DNA from: Fomitopsis serialis
Lineage: Eukaryota > Basidiomycota > Agaricomycetes > Polyporales > Fomitopsidaceae
Length of the DNA stretch: 64,000 nt
Reading direction: 5' to 3'
NCBI RefSeq assembly: GCF_022376445.1
Contig: NW_025954997.1
Coordinates: forward strand, 248,001-312,000
Part shown: positions 45,978-57,539 of the stretch, in pieces
How the letters are laid out: every line of letters begins with the position of its first letter
How positions within the stretch are numbered: the first letter of the stretch is position 1
Notes under the pieces: model-generated
Told to the model about the DNA's origin: nothing
The model's input: only the letters and a program-made list of their open reading frames with translations
Database searches by the model: none
Position numbers and translations under genes: made by a program

Positions 45978-48084
45978 ACGGGCTCGAACCTTAAGTCTGA
46001 TGCCGAGGTGCAACACCTTGTTGACGAGGTCCTCCTCGCTGAGGACTTCGACCGTGAGGACCTGCGCCGCTTCCGCGTTACGAAGGAACTCGAGCGCCTT
46101 GACAGCCTTGACAAGCCGGGCAATGTCTTCGCAAGCACAGATGGATGGCATGAAGTGTCAGTCAAGATCAGTGTTCCGAAGGAACGCACGAAGTTCGCAT
46201 CAGAGGCAGATGCCCCTATGTTCGAGGTCCCTGAAGTCTACGTCCGAAAACTCACGGAGCTTGTCCGCTCGGCAGCAGAGGCAGTCGACGCAGACCGTTT
46301 CAACTGGCTACCTTTCCGGCAGTACTGGCGACGTCGCAAGTACGAGGCTCCTGGATCCAACTCTGGGTCCGACAGTTCAGAGACGTCTGATGCCGGTCAC
46401 AATGAACATCAATTTGAGAACATTCGCCTCTTTTCCGATCTTCCGAATAGTGACGCGATGCTGGAGGAGGATGCACGGATCCGCGCACTGCCCCGCAACG
46501 CTGCAGATGGACCGGAGGTCGAGTACGTCATGGCACCTCTCATGGTCTGGTCGGACTCTACGCACTTGACGAATTTCGGCGGTGCACACCTATGGCCAAT
46601 CTACCTCTACTTTGGATGGCTCTCAAAGTATGTCCGGGGCTGTCCTACGTCCTTTGCTGCTCACCACCTGGCATATTTACCATCAGTGAGTCAGCTGAGA
46701 AGTTAGAACAGACCGTCTATCGAGTCTGGTTGACTAATTTGCACATTCTCAGCTTCCGGAATCAATACAGGACTGGTATCAAAAGGTATATGGCATATCT
46801 GCGACTGCCGACGTCCTTCGCTTCTGCAAGAAGGAGCTCATGCATGTTATCTGGTGCTATATCATGGATGACGAGTTCATGAAGGCGTATCATGAGGGTA
46901 TGCTTGTGAAGTGTGGGGACGGTATACTGCGCCGAATATTCCCTCGCTTCTTCACCTACTCTGCAGACTATCCCGAGAAGTACAGTACCATTTCTCCTGT
47001 AATTCTCCAACCAAGCTGACCAAGCTGTACAGGGCCTTACTCGCCTGCATCCGCTTCCTCGGACGTTGTCCATGTCCGCGATGCCTTGTTCAGAAAGCTG
47101 ACATACTCAAAACGGGCTTCTCGAAAACATGGGAAAGCATTCGTGTCGACAGCTCACGCCTCCGGTCGATCATTGCTCACGTACGACGATGGATATTCAA
47201 GTCTGGATATTCCCTGACAAGCAAGATAATTGGACAGGTAATGGACCCTATTTCCGTCCTACCTACCCGGGTACGTCATGTCCATCCTCCCTTTATGTGC
47301 AGCTTTGTTTATGGACTCCGAAACAGAGTGCCTTCTCAACGCGGCTTGCGGATACCGGGTTCAACTTCTACTCCCTCTTTGTGCCCGACATCTTGCATGA
47401 AGTCGAGTTAGGAGTGTGGAAAGCGATCTTCATCCACCTCCTTAGGATACTGCATGCCGAGGGAAAGGACCGCATTCAGATAATGAATGAACGGTACGTC
47501 TCAGTGATATATAATACACTCACGAAGATAAGTCATGTTTACTCATGTACCTAGCTTCCGTCACATCCCTACCTTTGGACGTAGTACTATCCGCCGATTC
47601 GCAAAAAATGTATCCGGCCTCAAGCAGATGGCTGGTAGAGACTTCGAGGACATACTGCAGGTGTGTAACCTTGTAGTCCGTGTGCAGACATTACGGTAAC
47701 ATGTTGCATCAGTGTATCATACCTGTTTTCGAAGGCCTCCTCCCACCGCCACATGATGAGCTTGTACAGACCCTGGTCTTCACGATTGCCTACTGGCATG
47801 GCCTAGCCAAGCTTAGGTTGCACTCCGAAGAAACAGTCGCGATCTTCCATGCAGCAACTCGAGACCTCGGGAAAATTGTGCGCAGGTTTCTTCGGAAGAC
47901 TTGTGAAGCATATGATACCCGTGAGCTCCCTCGAGAGGAAGCAGCTCGTGGTCGCCGCACAGCTGCGATGGTTGCAAAACAAGGAGCAAAGGCCTCACGC
48001 AAGCTGCGTAAACAGCAAGCATCTGCCATTGCAAGCGCCGGCCCTACATCAGGAAAAAGCTTTCGGGGCCATAGCACCCACTGA
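45978..48084 (+). pseudogene. Plavaka transposase remnant, truncated at both ends
   Basis: Exons: <45978-46685, 46753-46979, 47033-47237, 47303-47493, 47555-47660 and 47713-48084; every junction keeps frame. Recognisable Plavaka blocks are APLMVWSDSTHLTNFG, HLWPIYLYFGWLSKY, TSFAAHHLAYLPS, FPRFFTYSADYPEK, CPCPRCLVQK, LFVPDILHEVELGVWK, IPTFGRSTIRRFAKNVS and AYWHGLAKLRLHSEE. Plavaka are CACTA-related cut-and-paste transposases of agaricomycetes. The frame is open directly from the LTR boundary at 45978, so the N-terminus (including its zinc-knuckle region) has been cut away. The C-terminal signature that should follow GKSF is missing; the frame runs to a stop at 48084. Confidence 0.85.
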
Positions 48085-50807
48085 AATTACATTGCCATGA
48101 TAGGTGCCATAGGGGCTATAGAGGGCTGTAGACGTCAGCATTGACTACTTGTCAATCCATAGTTCTCCATAGTACAGCGTAGTCGGGTGTAAGTGGGCCA
48201 TAGGGGTCAATAACTTTAGTCTGTTGTGTATATCAACCCATTGACGAGGATACAAAAACAAATGCGGCATAGCGGTGATAGTCATTGGTGCACTGTGATA
48301 TTACCAAAGCTACGAGAGTCAAAGCTTACACTCATTCTGGCATTGTATGTTATGACATGACATTTACAGGCAGACGTGGAACTCCGAACCATAGGCTATA
48401 CATAGTAGACAATATACCATTAGAGGTTTCTATGCACACTGTATCAGGAGAATGAATCCTCGGTCTCCTTGAACGCGGGCCCGCACGCTCCCGATCCGTC
48501 AGCTTGCAAGTTTGATTCGGTACCTGCAGGTGGGAGTCGTCAAGTTCTCTGCTTCCGTGCACTTCGACGGTGTCGCAAGCGTCGTACGCATCCTGGACGT
48601 ATTGGCCGGCCCTGGCCCAGGTCCCGCTTGTCCCGCTTGCGCTCGTCTACATCGTGCCCGTTATGCTTTTGGTTAGCAGGCTCCAGGCCTGTCCTCGCTG
48701 CATGTCCTCGTCGTAAGCGTGCTGCTCGTGTTCGTTCTGTACATGCTCATTGCGCCGATGCTCGCCGGGCTCGTGCCCCCTGGGTTGTGCCCTGCGAGCT
48801 TCAGCCCGCTTGCCTTGTTCAGTGCGCCGCCGCTCAACCCGGCCGTCTGTTCTCGAAGGTGTCTGTATGTGAGTACGTCCTCGTCTCCTTGTGACGAGTC
48901 CCATTGATCCTCATCGCTATACAGCCCTCCCACGTCTGCTTCGTGGTCAAAGGGCCGCGTACTGGACGGACGCTGACATCGTCGCCGTGGTACGTCCCTC
49001 GTCTCTTGCTCTTCTCGTGCTCCACGCACCGCTCACGCGGTTGCTGCTGTTCCAGCTTGAACGCATCGGACTCGCTACGAAGAGACGGGCGAGACCAAAT
49101 GCTTTGAACGGTGCGTGTCGTACGCCTCGCCGCCCTCCGTGAGCTGGCTGACGTGCATCTTCCCGTGCGAGAGACGTGGCGAGTCACGGGTGGGTGGATG
49201 TCGAGTGTCGGCGCGTTTCGGGTGTCGACTTGACCACGCCCGCCGGTATGTGACTCTTGCGCCGGTTGTGTACGCAGCACGCGCATGGCTCTGACTGTGT
49301 GAATAAGCAGAAGACGATGATGCGGAGAGGACACAAGGTGCGTACCTGCTCGTATGTGGATGCACACGCGATGACGACGATCGCGTAGTCGGAAACATTG
49401 CCCGTGCTGGACGCGTCCGCTGCCGTCTGTCTGATCCTGTGACGGACGACAGCTTCCCGCGGGGTGCTCGTGCTTGCAGAACGAGACTGCGCCGACGAGA
49501 TGAAGTGCACGGGCAGTGTGGCCTGTCAACGGAGATCCGTGCGCAGTTATGAGCGCACGAGAACGGTGGTCCATTCCGACAATCGGCGGGCTAGTCACGG
49601 GCAGACGGACCTTCGTAGTTTGAGCTTTCGCGCTCGTTCGATCCACTCACACTGCACCCTGAGTACCCTTCCTTCATCTTCGCACTCTCCTCCCGTCCTT
49701 CATTCCTCGCATCCCTCGCAGTTCGCGCGGTTTTGTCGCTCGACGCAGGACTTCTAGGTGCGTCGTTTAAGTCCTGGGTCGCACGGGGTGTCGCCAGATC
49801 CGCATGTTCGACTACGGGTTGCCGCAGTCAAGTGATGAGTGCGAGAGACTACGAGAGGGCCGCAAGGTGAGCCGGCATCTGAACGTTCGACAGATGGAGT
49901 GGGAGACGGCAGAGTAGGCGGGAGACGGCTGAGCGGGCGGGCGAGAGAACTGGCAGAGACGCGTCGTCGTCTGCAAGTGCGAAGCGCTCGCTTCGGCGAA
50001 TGCCGACTGCAGCCACCACTGCCACGACACACCTCTCACACCTCCTCCTCCTCCAACTCTGAGTACCTCCCTTCCCCTCGCGGCCGCTCCCTGCCCGCCG
50101 CATATCTTCAAGACACGCGGACGAGCCCGCTCCCAAGAGGCGAGGTGCACGGCACGCAGCCGCAATGAGCCTCAGAGGAGGCTCGCTAGGTGAGTGCCCC
50201 GACGATCACTGGGCTGTGTATAAGTCACGCAGCAGTCGACGTCGCAGTCTTGGATATTGACCGCAGGAGCACGACACCATGGTGGAATAGGCCGGTCGAG
50301 GACAGCGCATACTTCGAGCAGGACACCTCCAACCGGGCGAGCGTCGTCGAAAAGGCACGGCAGTCCGTCGTCTCTAACGGCTCCGTCCAGCTTGCCTACG
50401 CCGAGCGGCCCCCATCAAGTCAGGCGCGCTCGCCAAAGACGTCTTACACTGACGCGCGCCATCTCTCCAACGGCTCTGCACAACCCTCAGCTTCAAACAG
50501 TCGGGCTACATCTAGTTACGCCACTGCCAACGACTGCACTCCTCGGGTACTGTCCTATGCCTCTGTGTGCCAAATAGTCGACCGTCATCCTGTCAACCCA
50601 CCTCGCCTACCACTCGACCTCGGTCATCCTCTCCGCATCTCACGCCTGCTTCCACACCGCCCCCGCAAGCGCTCTCCCTCGTCCCAACGCCCCCCACGGT
50701 CATCTCCGCCCCGCCTCCCGTCTTCCCCCAGCTCACCATCAAGTGCAACATCAATCACCTCTGCACCGGACGAAGACCTGGATGCCACATTACTGAGTGG
50801 AACTTGA
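48085..50807. other. GC-rich decayed stretch without a convincing gene
   Basis: Overlapping ORFs on both strands reflect high GC. The plus ORF 50190-50807 (205 codons, Ser/Pro-rich) and the minus ORF 48834-49646 show no recognised domain and no supporting exon chain. Part of this stretch resembles the hairpin LTR element (see 49630-49870). Confidence 0.4.
49630..49870. repeat. Relic related to the hairpin LTR element
   Basis: A block with GTCGCTCGACGCAGGACTT, then GTTTAAGTCCTGGGTCGC and GTGTCGCCAGATCCGC, parallels 18735-18815 and 20975-21050 inside the hairpin element (GGACTT...AAGTCCTGGGTCGC...GTGTCGCCAGAGCCGC), including its inverted-repeat arms. It is preceded by the same pyrimidine-rich CCTTCC/CTCCTC run. 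Confidence 0.5.
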
Positions 50808-51390
50808 CCGTTACTAACGGTCCACCCGGAGTGCATTTGGCCCGTTTGTAACGGTAGGCCCGGGCTCGGCCGGAGCAGGTAACCTGCCGTATACAGAGGT
50901 CCGGCCGGGCTGCACGTCTCGGGCTTCTAGCGGTCCGGCCGAGTACCGACCGACCCGTATCAAACGATTGGCCCGGAGCCGGTTCCACTATGAACCCTGA
51001 ATTCCAACGTGGCGGCCGGACATTCAGCGCCCGGCGAGTGGACGGCGCGGCCGGGGCGTACGGCCGCAGCAGGGTATCCACTTTGAGCATTGATTCTCAA
51101 CGTGGCGGCCGGGAATTCAGCATGTTCTCAATGGACGGTGCGGCCGGAGCGAGTGGGGTGATCATGGGTGGGGGCTCCGGTCGGAGCTTAGGGACGACAC
51201 CCATGAGTTAGACGGTGCGGTCGGTCACCAGCAGGCATGGTGTCCAACGGTCCGGCCGGTGTTGTCAATCCAGATGGGCGGGGCTACAGCCTCCATATAT
51301 AATACACCATTCCCAACGGTCCGGCCGGTGGCGGTCCACCAGGGATTCAGGGATGGTCCCATGTGTGGATGAGGGTACCGCCCTTGGGCC
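50808..51390. repeat. Dispersed AACGGTCCGGCCGG-type motifs
   Basis: Variants of AACGGTCCGGCCGG recur at irregular spacing (near 50818, 50851, 50930, 51008, 51098, 51139, 51208, 51248 and 51315) before the regular array. They look like subterminal repeats of a large transposon. Confidence 0.55.
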
Positions 51391-51845
51391 GTGGATTCGA
51401 ACGGTCCGGCCGGCGAGTGCGACTTAGGTATCGCCCATACATGGATGAAGGTACCAACCTCGGGCCGTGGATTCTGACGGTCCGGCCGGCGAATGCGACT
51501 TCGGTATCGCCTCAGTGATGGATGAAGGTACCGGCCTCGGCTCTCTATGGATGAGGGTACCGACCTCGGGCCGTGGATTCTGACGGTCCGGCCGGCGAGT
51601 GCGACTCAGGTATTGTCACAACTATGGGTGAAGGTACCGACCTCGGGCCGTGGATTCTAACGGTCCGGCCGGCGAGTGCGACTTAGGTATTGCCTCATAC
51701 ATGGATGAAGGTACCAACCTCGGGCCGTGGATTCTGACGGTCCGGCCGGCGAATGCGACTCAGGTATTGTCACAACTATGGGTGAAGGTACCGACCTCGG
51801 GCCGTGGATTCTAACGGTCCGGCCGGCGAGTGCAACTCAGGTAGG
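51391..51845. repeat. Tandem array of a ~77-bp unit containing ACGGTCCGGCCGG
   Basis: About six copies of a unit that starts GTGGATTCTGACGGTCCGG, continues GGCGAGTGCGACTCAGGTAT and ends GGTACCGACCTCGGGCC. Alternating sub-variants are visible (CACAACTATGGG versus CATACATGGA), suggesting amplification as pairs. Confidence 0.8.
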
Positions 51846-51922
51846 TACGGCCGGTTACTTTTTGCAGCCGAGGTATGTGATGCATTGAACAACGGCGGTC
51901 GTACAGAGCATTACAAATCTGT

Positions 51923-53983
51923 CTACCGTGAACCACTCGCCTCGCGATACCATTCCTTCACCCACGCTACTGCCGCCCTGTTTTGGTTGTTTGCGCGCTG
52001 GAGTGCCAACAACGAATCGATGTGTGCCATCACCGCGGCACGCTCGGCGGCCAACTCCAGCACTCGTGACGACATGGCGCCGGTCAGACCGCCATCTGAC
52101 ACAAAGAAATGGATGTCAGCGTGTCTATGTATGAGCAAATGAAATGAGTACGTACGGGTTTCCGGAGCCGGATTGAACGCATTCGTCGCAGTCGGAGCGA
52201 AGGTGAAAAATGCATCGTCTTGCTCATGGTGTGGAGCAAGGGTGCTGGTAATGTTGGCAGGGACCATCCTGTCAGGCTCGGCGGGCAACTCACGGGACTT
52301 TCCTTTGTCCTTGCGGGTGCCTTCTTCCTCACCTGTGCTGGGGCTAACGCCTCCAAGCACATTGCTCCCCGACCCGGGGATGCCGCAACCCCGTCCAAGG
52401 GCTGATGTCACGCCTCCAAGGCGGTGGCACCCACCCAAGTTCGCCGAACTTCGGGCCCACCGGTGCGCTTTTCTGATACCCTGAAAATTCGGGGAAGGCC
52501 GGCGCCCGGAGGGCCTTACCATCAGTGCGTCGGCCGCTCGAGGTGCTCCTGTTGTCCGGTCGGCCATCCGTGATCTCGATGTCGGAGTCGTTGCTGGCGT
52601 GCGTCAGTGGTGCGGGCGTGTATCCGGTGATCACGACGTCAGAGTCGCAGCTTGCGGCCCTTGCGCCACGCCCAGCCGGTTCGTCAGCTTGTATCTTCTG
52701 AGCGTCGGCCGGCTCGTCCGTTCCCTTGCTCGGCGGGCCCGGCGGAAGGACCCCTCATGATCGTCGGTGGCGGTCTACCGGCAGTGAGTTTCTGGCTGCT
52801 CCGAGTGAGTGCCGGGACTTACCTCATCAGCGATTTCCATCGGGATGTTGAATAGCTTCCGGCTGTGCGCACGGCCATCCACCTCGGCGGGCACACGCTC
52901 TTGCGGCGACTACACCGAGCACAATGTGAGTATCTGCTTTGCTCGGGCAACGGTGGGTATGACACACCTCACTACGTGCAACGGAGCTCCCGGCCCGCGA
53001 TGCTAGTGTTGTTGCCAACATCTTCGCGACAAGCGGATCCATGTCCTGCTGGCAGGAAATAGCGAAAATCATTGTGAACAGACCATTGAACTTACCGGTA
53101 TCTCATCCTCCGTTGGGATGCCGAACAAGCTTCCTCCCCTTCTCACCGTCGCCAGCGCTGACTCGACAGGCACCTATGCGCATGTTGGTGAGTACATGCA
53201 CACCGTCAACATTCAACCGAGACTCACCTTCTCGTCGGTACCAACGTCCGAATCAACTTCCATCGGGATTCCAAATAGGCGTGGAGCCACCGACGCCGAG
53301 CGAGCACGCTCTGGACCTGCAATAGGCTAGCAGCAGCTTCCGTCAGTATGAGGCTGAACTGCTCGGCGAGAATACACGTACCACGGCCATCTCCACATCC
53401 TCTTCCTTTGGAATGTTGAAGAGCTTGCCCGGGGCGATTGGTTCCCCACTGCCACCGGCATCTGTCCTCGGTCCGTGACATTCGGCCGGATGCTGCGTGG
53501 GTGGCAATTGGCTGGTAGGTAGCGGAGGTTAGTATTGCTCAATTACTCGGCATGAGTCCACATACCAGAATCGCATCTGCAGGCTCTTCCTTCGGAATAT
53601 TGAAAAGTCGGCCGGGCTCTTCCTTGGGAATGTTGAAGAGTCGGCCGGGCTCTTCCTTCGGAATGCTGAATAGTCGGCCGGGGACAGCCTGCCCGCCACT
53701 GTGACCGGCACCCGTATTGCTCCGTGACATTGGGACCGGGCGCAGGGTGAATCGGCTACCGAGGATGCGTCAACTGGAGCGTGATGAGCAGATCGCGGCG
53801 GTACGTACCTCATCATCAAGCCCGATTGGGCTTCTCGATGCTTGGCGGGCGTTCCGGCCGCCACGCGATCCCTGCCGACGAGTTGACACGTCACGGCCGC
53901 CGGTTTTCTTGCGAGAGGCTGGAAGAAGAGTTGTGAGTGGTAGGCCCCGGCGATTGGGCCGGGGACATACCTTGCTTGGCCAT
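51923..53983 (-). CDS. Multi-exon gene with repeated LFxIPxE peptide, unknown function
   Basis: A start at 53983 (MAKQ, 13-nt first exon) with donor GTATGT is followed by a Lys/Arg-rich exon. Several short exons carry variants of RLFNIPKEE near 53690, 53650, 53605, 53405, 53255, 53115 and 52850, most ending at a GT donor. The next exon has SNDSDIEITDG near 52585. The last exons hold FFTFAPTATNAFNPAPET and a helical C-terminus (MSSRVLELAAERAAVMAHIDS, WVKEWYREA) with a stop at 51923. Exon chaining between about 52650 and 53970 is uncertain and at least one apparent frame slip lies near 52370, so this may be a damaged gene. No known domain. It lies between the tandem array and a divergent plus-strand gene. 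Confidence 0.5.
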
Positions 53984-54243
53984 TGTCGATACGATGGGTT
54001 GAGGATACGCAAGTGGTCAGGAGGAAGAGGTGTGGCGAGCGATCACCAAGTTGATCGCCCATTAGCGCTCCCGCGGCATAACCGGAGTCACGTGAGCCGT
54101 GTGGCTGCAGTGTGGCTGCTAAGTTCGTGATCGCCGGCGCTCTTCTTCCTTTGTCTCCGCGTTCACCGTCGCGTTCTCTCATCCCGGCTCCTCTCCGCTG
54201 CACCTCCACGCTTGCTTCGGCCCCTGCTCGATTTTGCTTTGCC

Positions 54244-57050
54244 ATGTCTGCCGCGTCTACCACCCCCGCCACGTCAGCAACCGCGCCGGCTCCTGCCGGC
54301 CTAAGAATGCCTCGCCCCCACCTCAATCATTTCCTGGAAATCACGAACGCCAAGCTGCTGAAGATGATGGGGAATGGTTTGGTGAGGCAGGAGGATGAGG
54401 CGGCGCTGGCAGAGGAGATTGTGAGTACCCAGGGCTTCATGTAAGCTCGTCCAGGAATCTAACCATTCACCTGTAGCTTGGAGAGTTCATTGAATGTGTG
54501 GTAAGTACGCACATATATCGCTCTTTCGGTCCCTGACGTTTGTGGTAGTACGGGGCGGTCCATGCAGTTGTGAGCGGTCGGACGGCGGGCGAGCCTCCCG
54601 AGCAGCGGCCGATGGTGCCGCTGTTCCTGCTCTCAGCGATTCTCGAGCTGGACCACTCGCCGAGGGAAGGCCTCAAACTGTCCCGCATCCGTCCGGACGA
54701 TCCACGGGTCCTCACCTCGGCGTGGCGCAATCCTCGTGCGCCGTCTGGCCTCCCTGAACGCCCTCGCTCGCCGACCCCCGTTCCCGGCCCGTCTCGTCAG
54801 CCTTCGACGACGGTGCGCTTCCAGGACTTAGCGGCGGATTCCGACGGTGAGGAGGAGGTCCCGGTGAAGGAGGACGGGATGGATGTCGACGAGGTCGAGA
54901 AGACCCCACCTCGCAAGACTAGAAACACCGCGTCGAGCAAGAAGAAGCCGGGCCCTGGACGGACCGAATCGTCGGGTACCAAGCGCAAGCGGGCGCCGAC
55001 TCCTACGCGCAAATCAAAGGGCAAACAGCGCGCGCGATCACCCGAGGATGAGCAAGGCGACAACGAGCGGGCGGCTGGACATCTGGACGAGGAGACCGAG
55101 CAAGAGGAGGAGGAGATGGATGAGGAGGAACGCCCGAAGAAAAAGCGGGCAAAAGGTACGTCGTGTTCAGCTTGCCATTGTTGGACTCTAACCGTCATCT
55201 ATACCAGGCTCAAAGCCGCCGAAGGGCATCCTCGTGAAGAAGACAGAGGAGGTCCACGGCGAGCGGGCCAAGTTCGAGATGGAGTACGTGCGGGGAAGGT
55301 TCGGCAGCTCGTCCACCGGCGTGAGAAGGCAAGTTTCATACCCGCCCTGGTGTCATCGCGACTCACATCTACACAGCCGGACCCATGCACGCAATGCAAG
55401 GGTTTCCCTTGCTATATCTCAACACCGGACGGCTACGAATTCAAGAAGGACGGCACCATGAAGGACCCACCGCCGGCATGCGACTATTGCAACGTCAAGA
55501 AGGTGAAGTGCGAGCCCATCGACACCGAGGGCACGTTTAAGCCCAAGAAGTCCCGCGGGCGTAAGGGCTCGAAGAGACGTCCTCGGCCGGCTCTGGCACA
55601 GAGTCCGAGGGCACCGACGAGCCGCAAAGCGAGGCGGAAGCTCCGCCCACGACTGACGACGAGTCGACCGGGCTGACACTGCCTCGGTCACGTCTCACGG
55701 CAGCCGGCGCAGCTCTCGACGGCGGGTACACCTTCTCGGCGACCGACAACCATCGCCAAGAAGGCTGGCAAGAAGGGCAGAAGGCGGTCAAACAACCGCC
55801 GGCCGTTACGCCGGCGCCTCAGGAGAACGCGGAGGCTGGGCCCAGCTCTGAGGTCCAGCAGAAGCCCGTGCGTACGAGGAAGACGAAGGGTCCTGCCCGG
55901 GACGTCGCCGACATTCGTAAGTGCATGTACGTCTCATTCTCGTATTGTGTGCTGATGATGCAGGTCGCATCTATCCCATTTAGTCGCTGACAGGAAGCGT
56001 GAGTTGGTGGAGTTCGGGGGCCCGATCGATGTCCTCCAGGAGGACGACCTGAATCCAACACTCGCGCGCTGCGCATCCGCGAGCTCCAATCGAATGTCCG
56101 GGACCTCCGGGAGCGGCTTGAGTCGATGGAGGCCAGGGACCGTGCTATGCGAGCACGTCAGGAAATTCTGGTAAGTTCTCAATGTGTTTTGAAAATCTAA
56201 TGCTGATGCTTTCCAACAGCCCGGGCAATCCTCGACAGCGAGAATGTGGACTACCGCGAGCTCATCAAGGAGATGCTGGAAGAGCATGAGCCGGCCGACC
56301 AGATGTTCGTCGGCGCGGTTCCTCAATATCCCGGAGGTGCAGACCCGGGCCCCGCGTATGAATCGGACGACTCGTCCACTGAGTCGCATGGTGACCTCGG
56401 CGAGTCCCCACCCGGTGCGCAAGACGTGCCGGAGCCTCGCGACGAGGTGACTGACCCTGTAGAGGTCGCCGGTCCCGCATCCCCAGCCCCTCCGCCGCCG
56501 AATGACACTGTGGCCGGAGGTCCCGAGGTCCCTGCTGGGCACGACGAGGTGACCGGCTCCGCCGCTGGGCCCATGTCCCCAGCCCCTCCACCCCCGAAGG
56601 TCACCATGGGCAGGGGATCTGACATTCCTCCTGGGCAAGGCGAGGTGACCGGCTCCGCCGCTGGGCCCGTGTCCCCAGCCCCTCCGCCCCCGAATGTCAG
56701 CATGGCCGGCGGTCCGGAGGTGCCTGCTGGGCAAGACAAGGTGACCGGGTCTGCCGGACTGCCCGATCAGAGCCGGCGGCGCAGGCGACCCCCATTCCTG
56801 CTGGGAACACGCACGCGACCCCCCGGCTGTTCTGGAAGGTATCCGAGCGAACTTGGCAAGGTTCGTCCCGCGCCCACTTTTCCCACTCCCGTCGGTCTCA
56901 GCTCCGGCCCTCAACAGCACCCAAGCCAGCGTGCCGTCGTCAATCCCCGAGGAGAATCACCCGGCGAACGAGAATGCGATGGATGTTGACGAGGGAATGC
57001 GCCGGGCCAAGCAAAGTAAGGGTCCGAGTTCGTGTAGGCTGCGCTAATGT
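54244..57050 (+). pseudogene. Coiled-coil/Cys-cluster gene with proline-rich repeats, probably frameshifted
   Basis: Exon 1 54244-54420, a 24-nt microexon 54477-54500, and a third exon from 54549 all join in frame (helical start, then YGAVHAVVSGR and basic/acidic linkers). The next exons lead, if FEMEY is spliced to PDPCTQCKG, to a cysteine cluster PCTQCKGFPC...PACDYCNVKKVKC near 55385-55510. After that, meaningful sequence changes frame near 55575 and again near 56075, where a coiled coil appears (LRIRELQSNVRDLRERLES). A proline-rich repeat region follows. Without these slips the product would be a nuclear-type protein with a C-x2-C pair cluster; DNA or RNA binding is a guess. It is divergently placed to the LFxIPxE gene. 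Confidence 0.5.
56440..56760 (+). repeat. Coding tandem repeat, proline-rich (~110 bp unit)
   Basis: About three copies of a unit encoding EVTGSAAGPMSPAPPPPKV-like peptide and a GGPEVPAGQD-like spacer, with 80-90% similarity by eye. Confidence 0.75.
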
Positions 57051-57539
57051 AATTACCACTCTGTACAATGTATCGCCTTCCGCTGCACACTTACAATGAA
57101 ATGACGCATGAACTTGAGAATGTCGGCTGAGTACACTTAACAGGAAGTTTCTCCCCCGCCGAGTGCTTGTAAGAACTGCCGGGCCGAGAGTATCGCATTT
57201 TGCCCGGGCCGAGACATCAAGTCGATATGTCGGTCCATGACCCACACCTCAGAACGTCCAAGATTACATTGTGCCCACTGTGTAATTCACAGTCCATCTG
57301 CTGCTCAACCATGTATGTTGACCTCAGTGCGGTGTGTTTACATTGTGACCGCCGAGAGGTTTGCATCGCGCTCGGCCCGAGAGTTCGGCGAAATCGTCGG
57401 GCCGAGAGTTTGTGAAAAGTCTCGGGCCGAGTTACCCCGGCCGGTGCTTGTCATGTTGGCTGCACTGTGAGATACATGGAACGTCGTAATTTCATTTCGT
57501 AAATGCGTCGGTGGTAAAGACAATGCGTATACAGACTAT

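Noticed and set aside
48834..49646. 270-codon minus ORF
   Set aside because: No domain, biased Arg/Thr/Ser composition, and overlapping ORFs on the other strand. Best explained as decayed repeat DNA.
50190..50807. 205-codon plus ORF, Ser/Pro-rich
   Set aside because: No recognisable domain or splice support; borders the repeat array. Left as part of a featureless stretch.
51391..51845. CRISPR-like array
   Set aside because: Contiguous 77-bp tandem units with no unique spacers, in a eukaryotic context; a tandem repeat.
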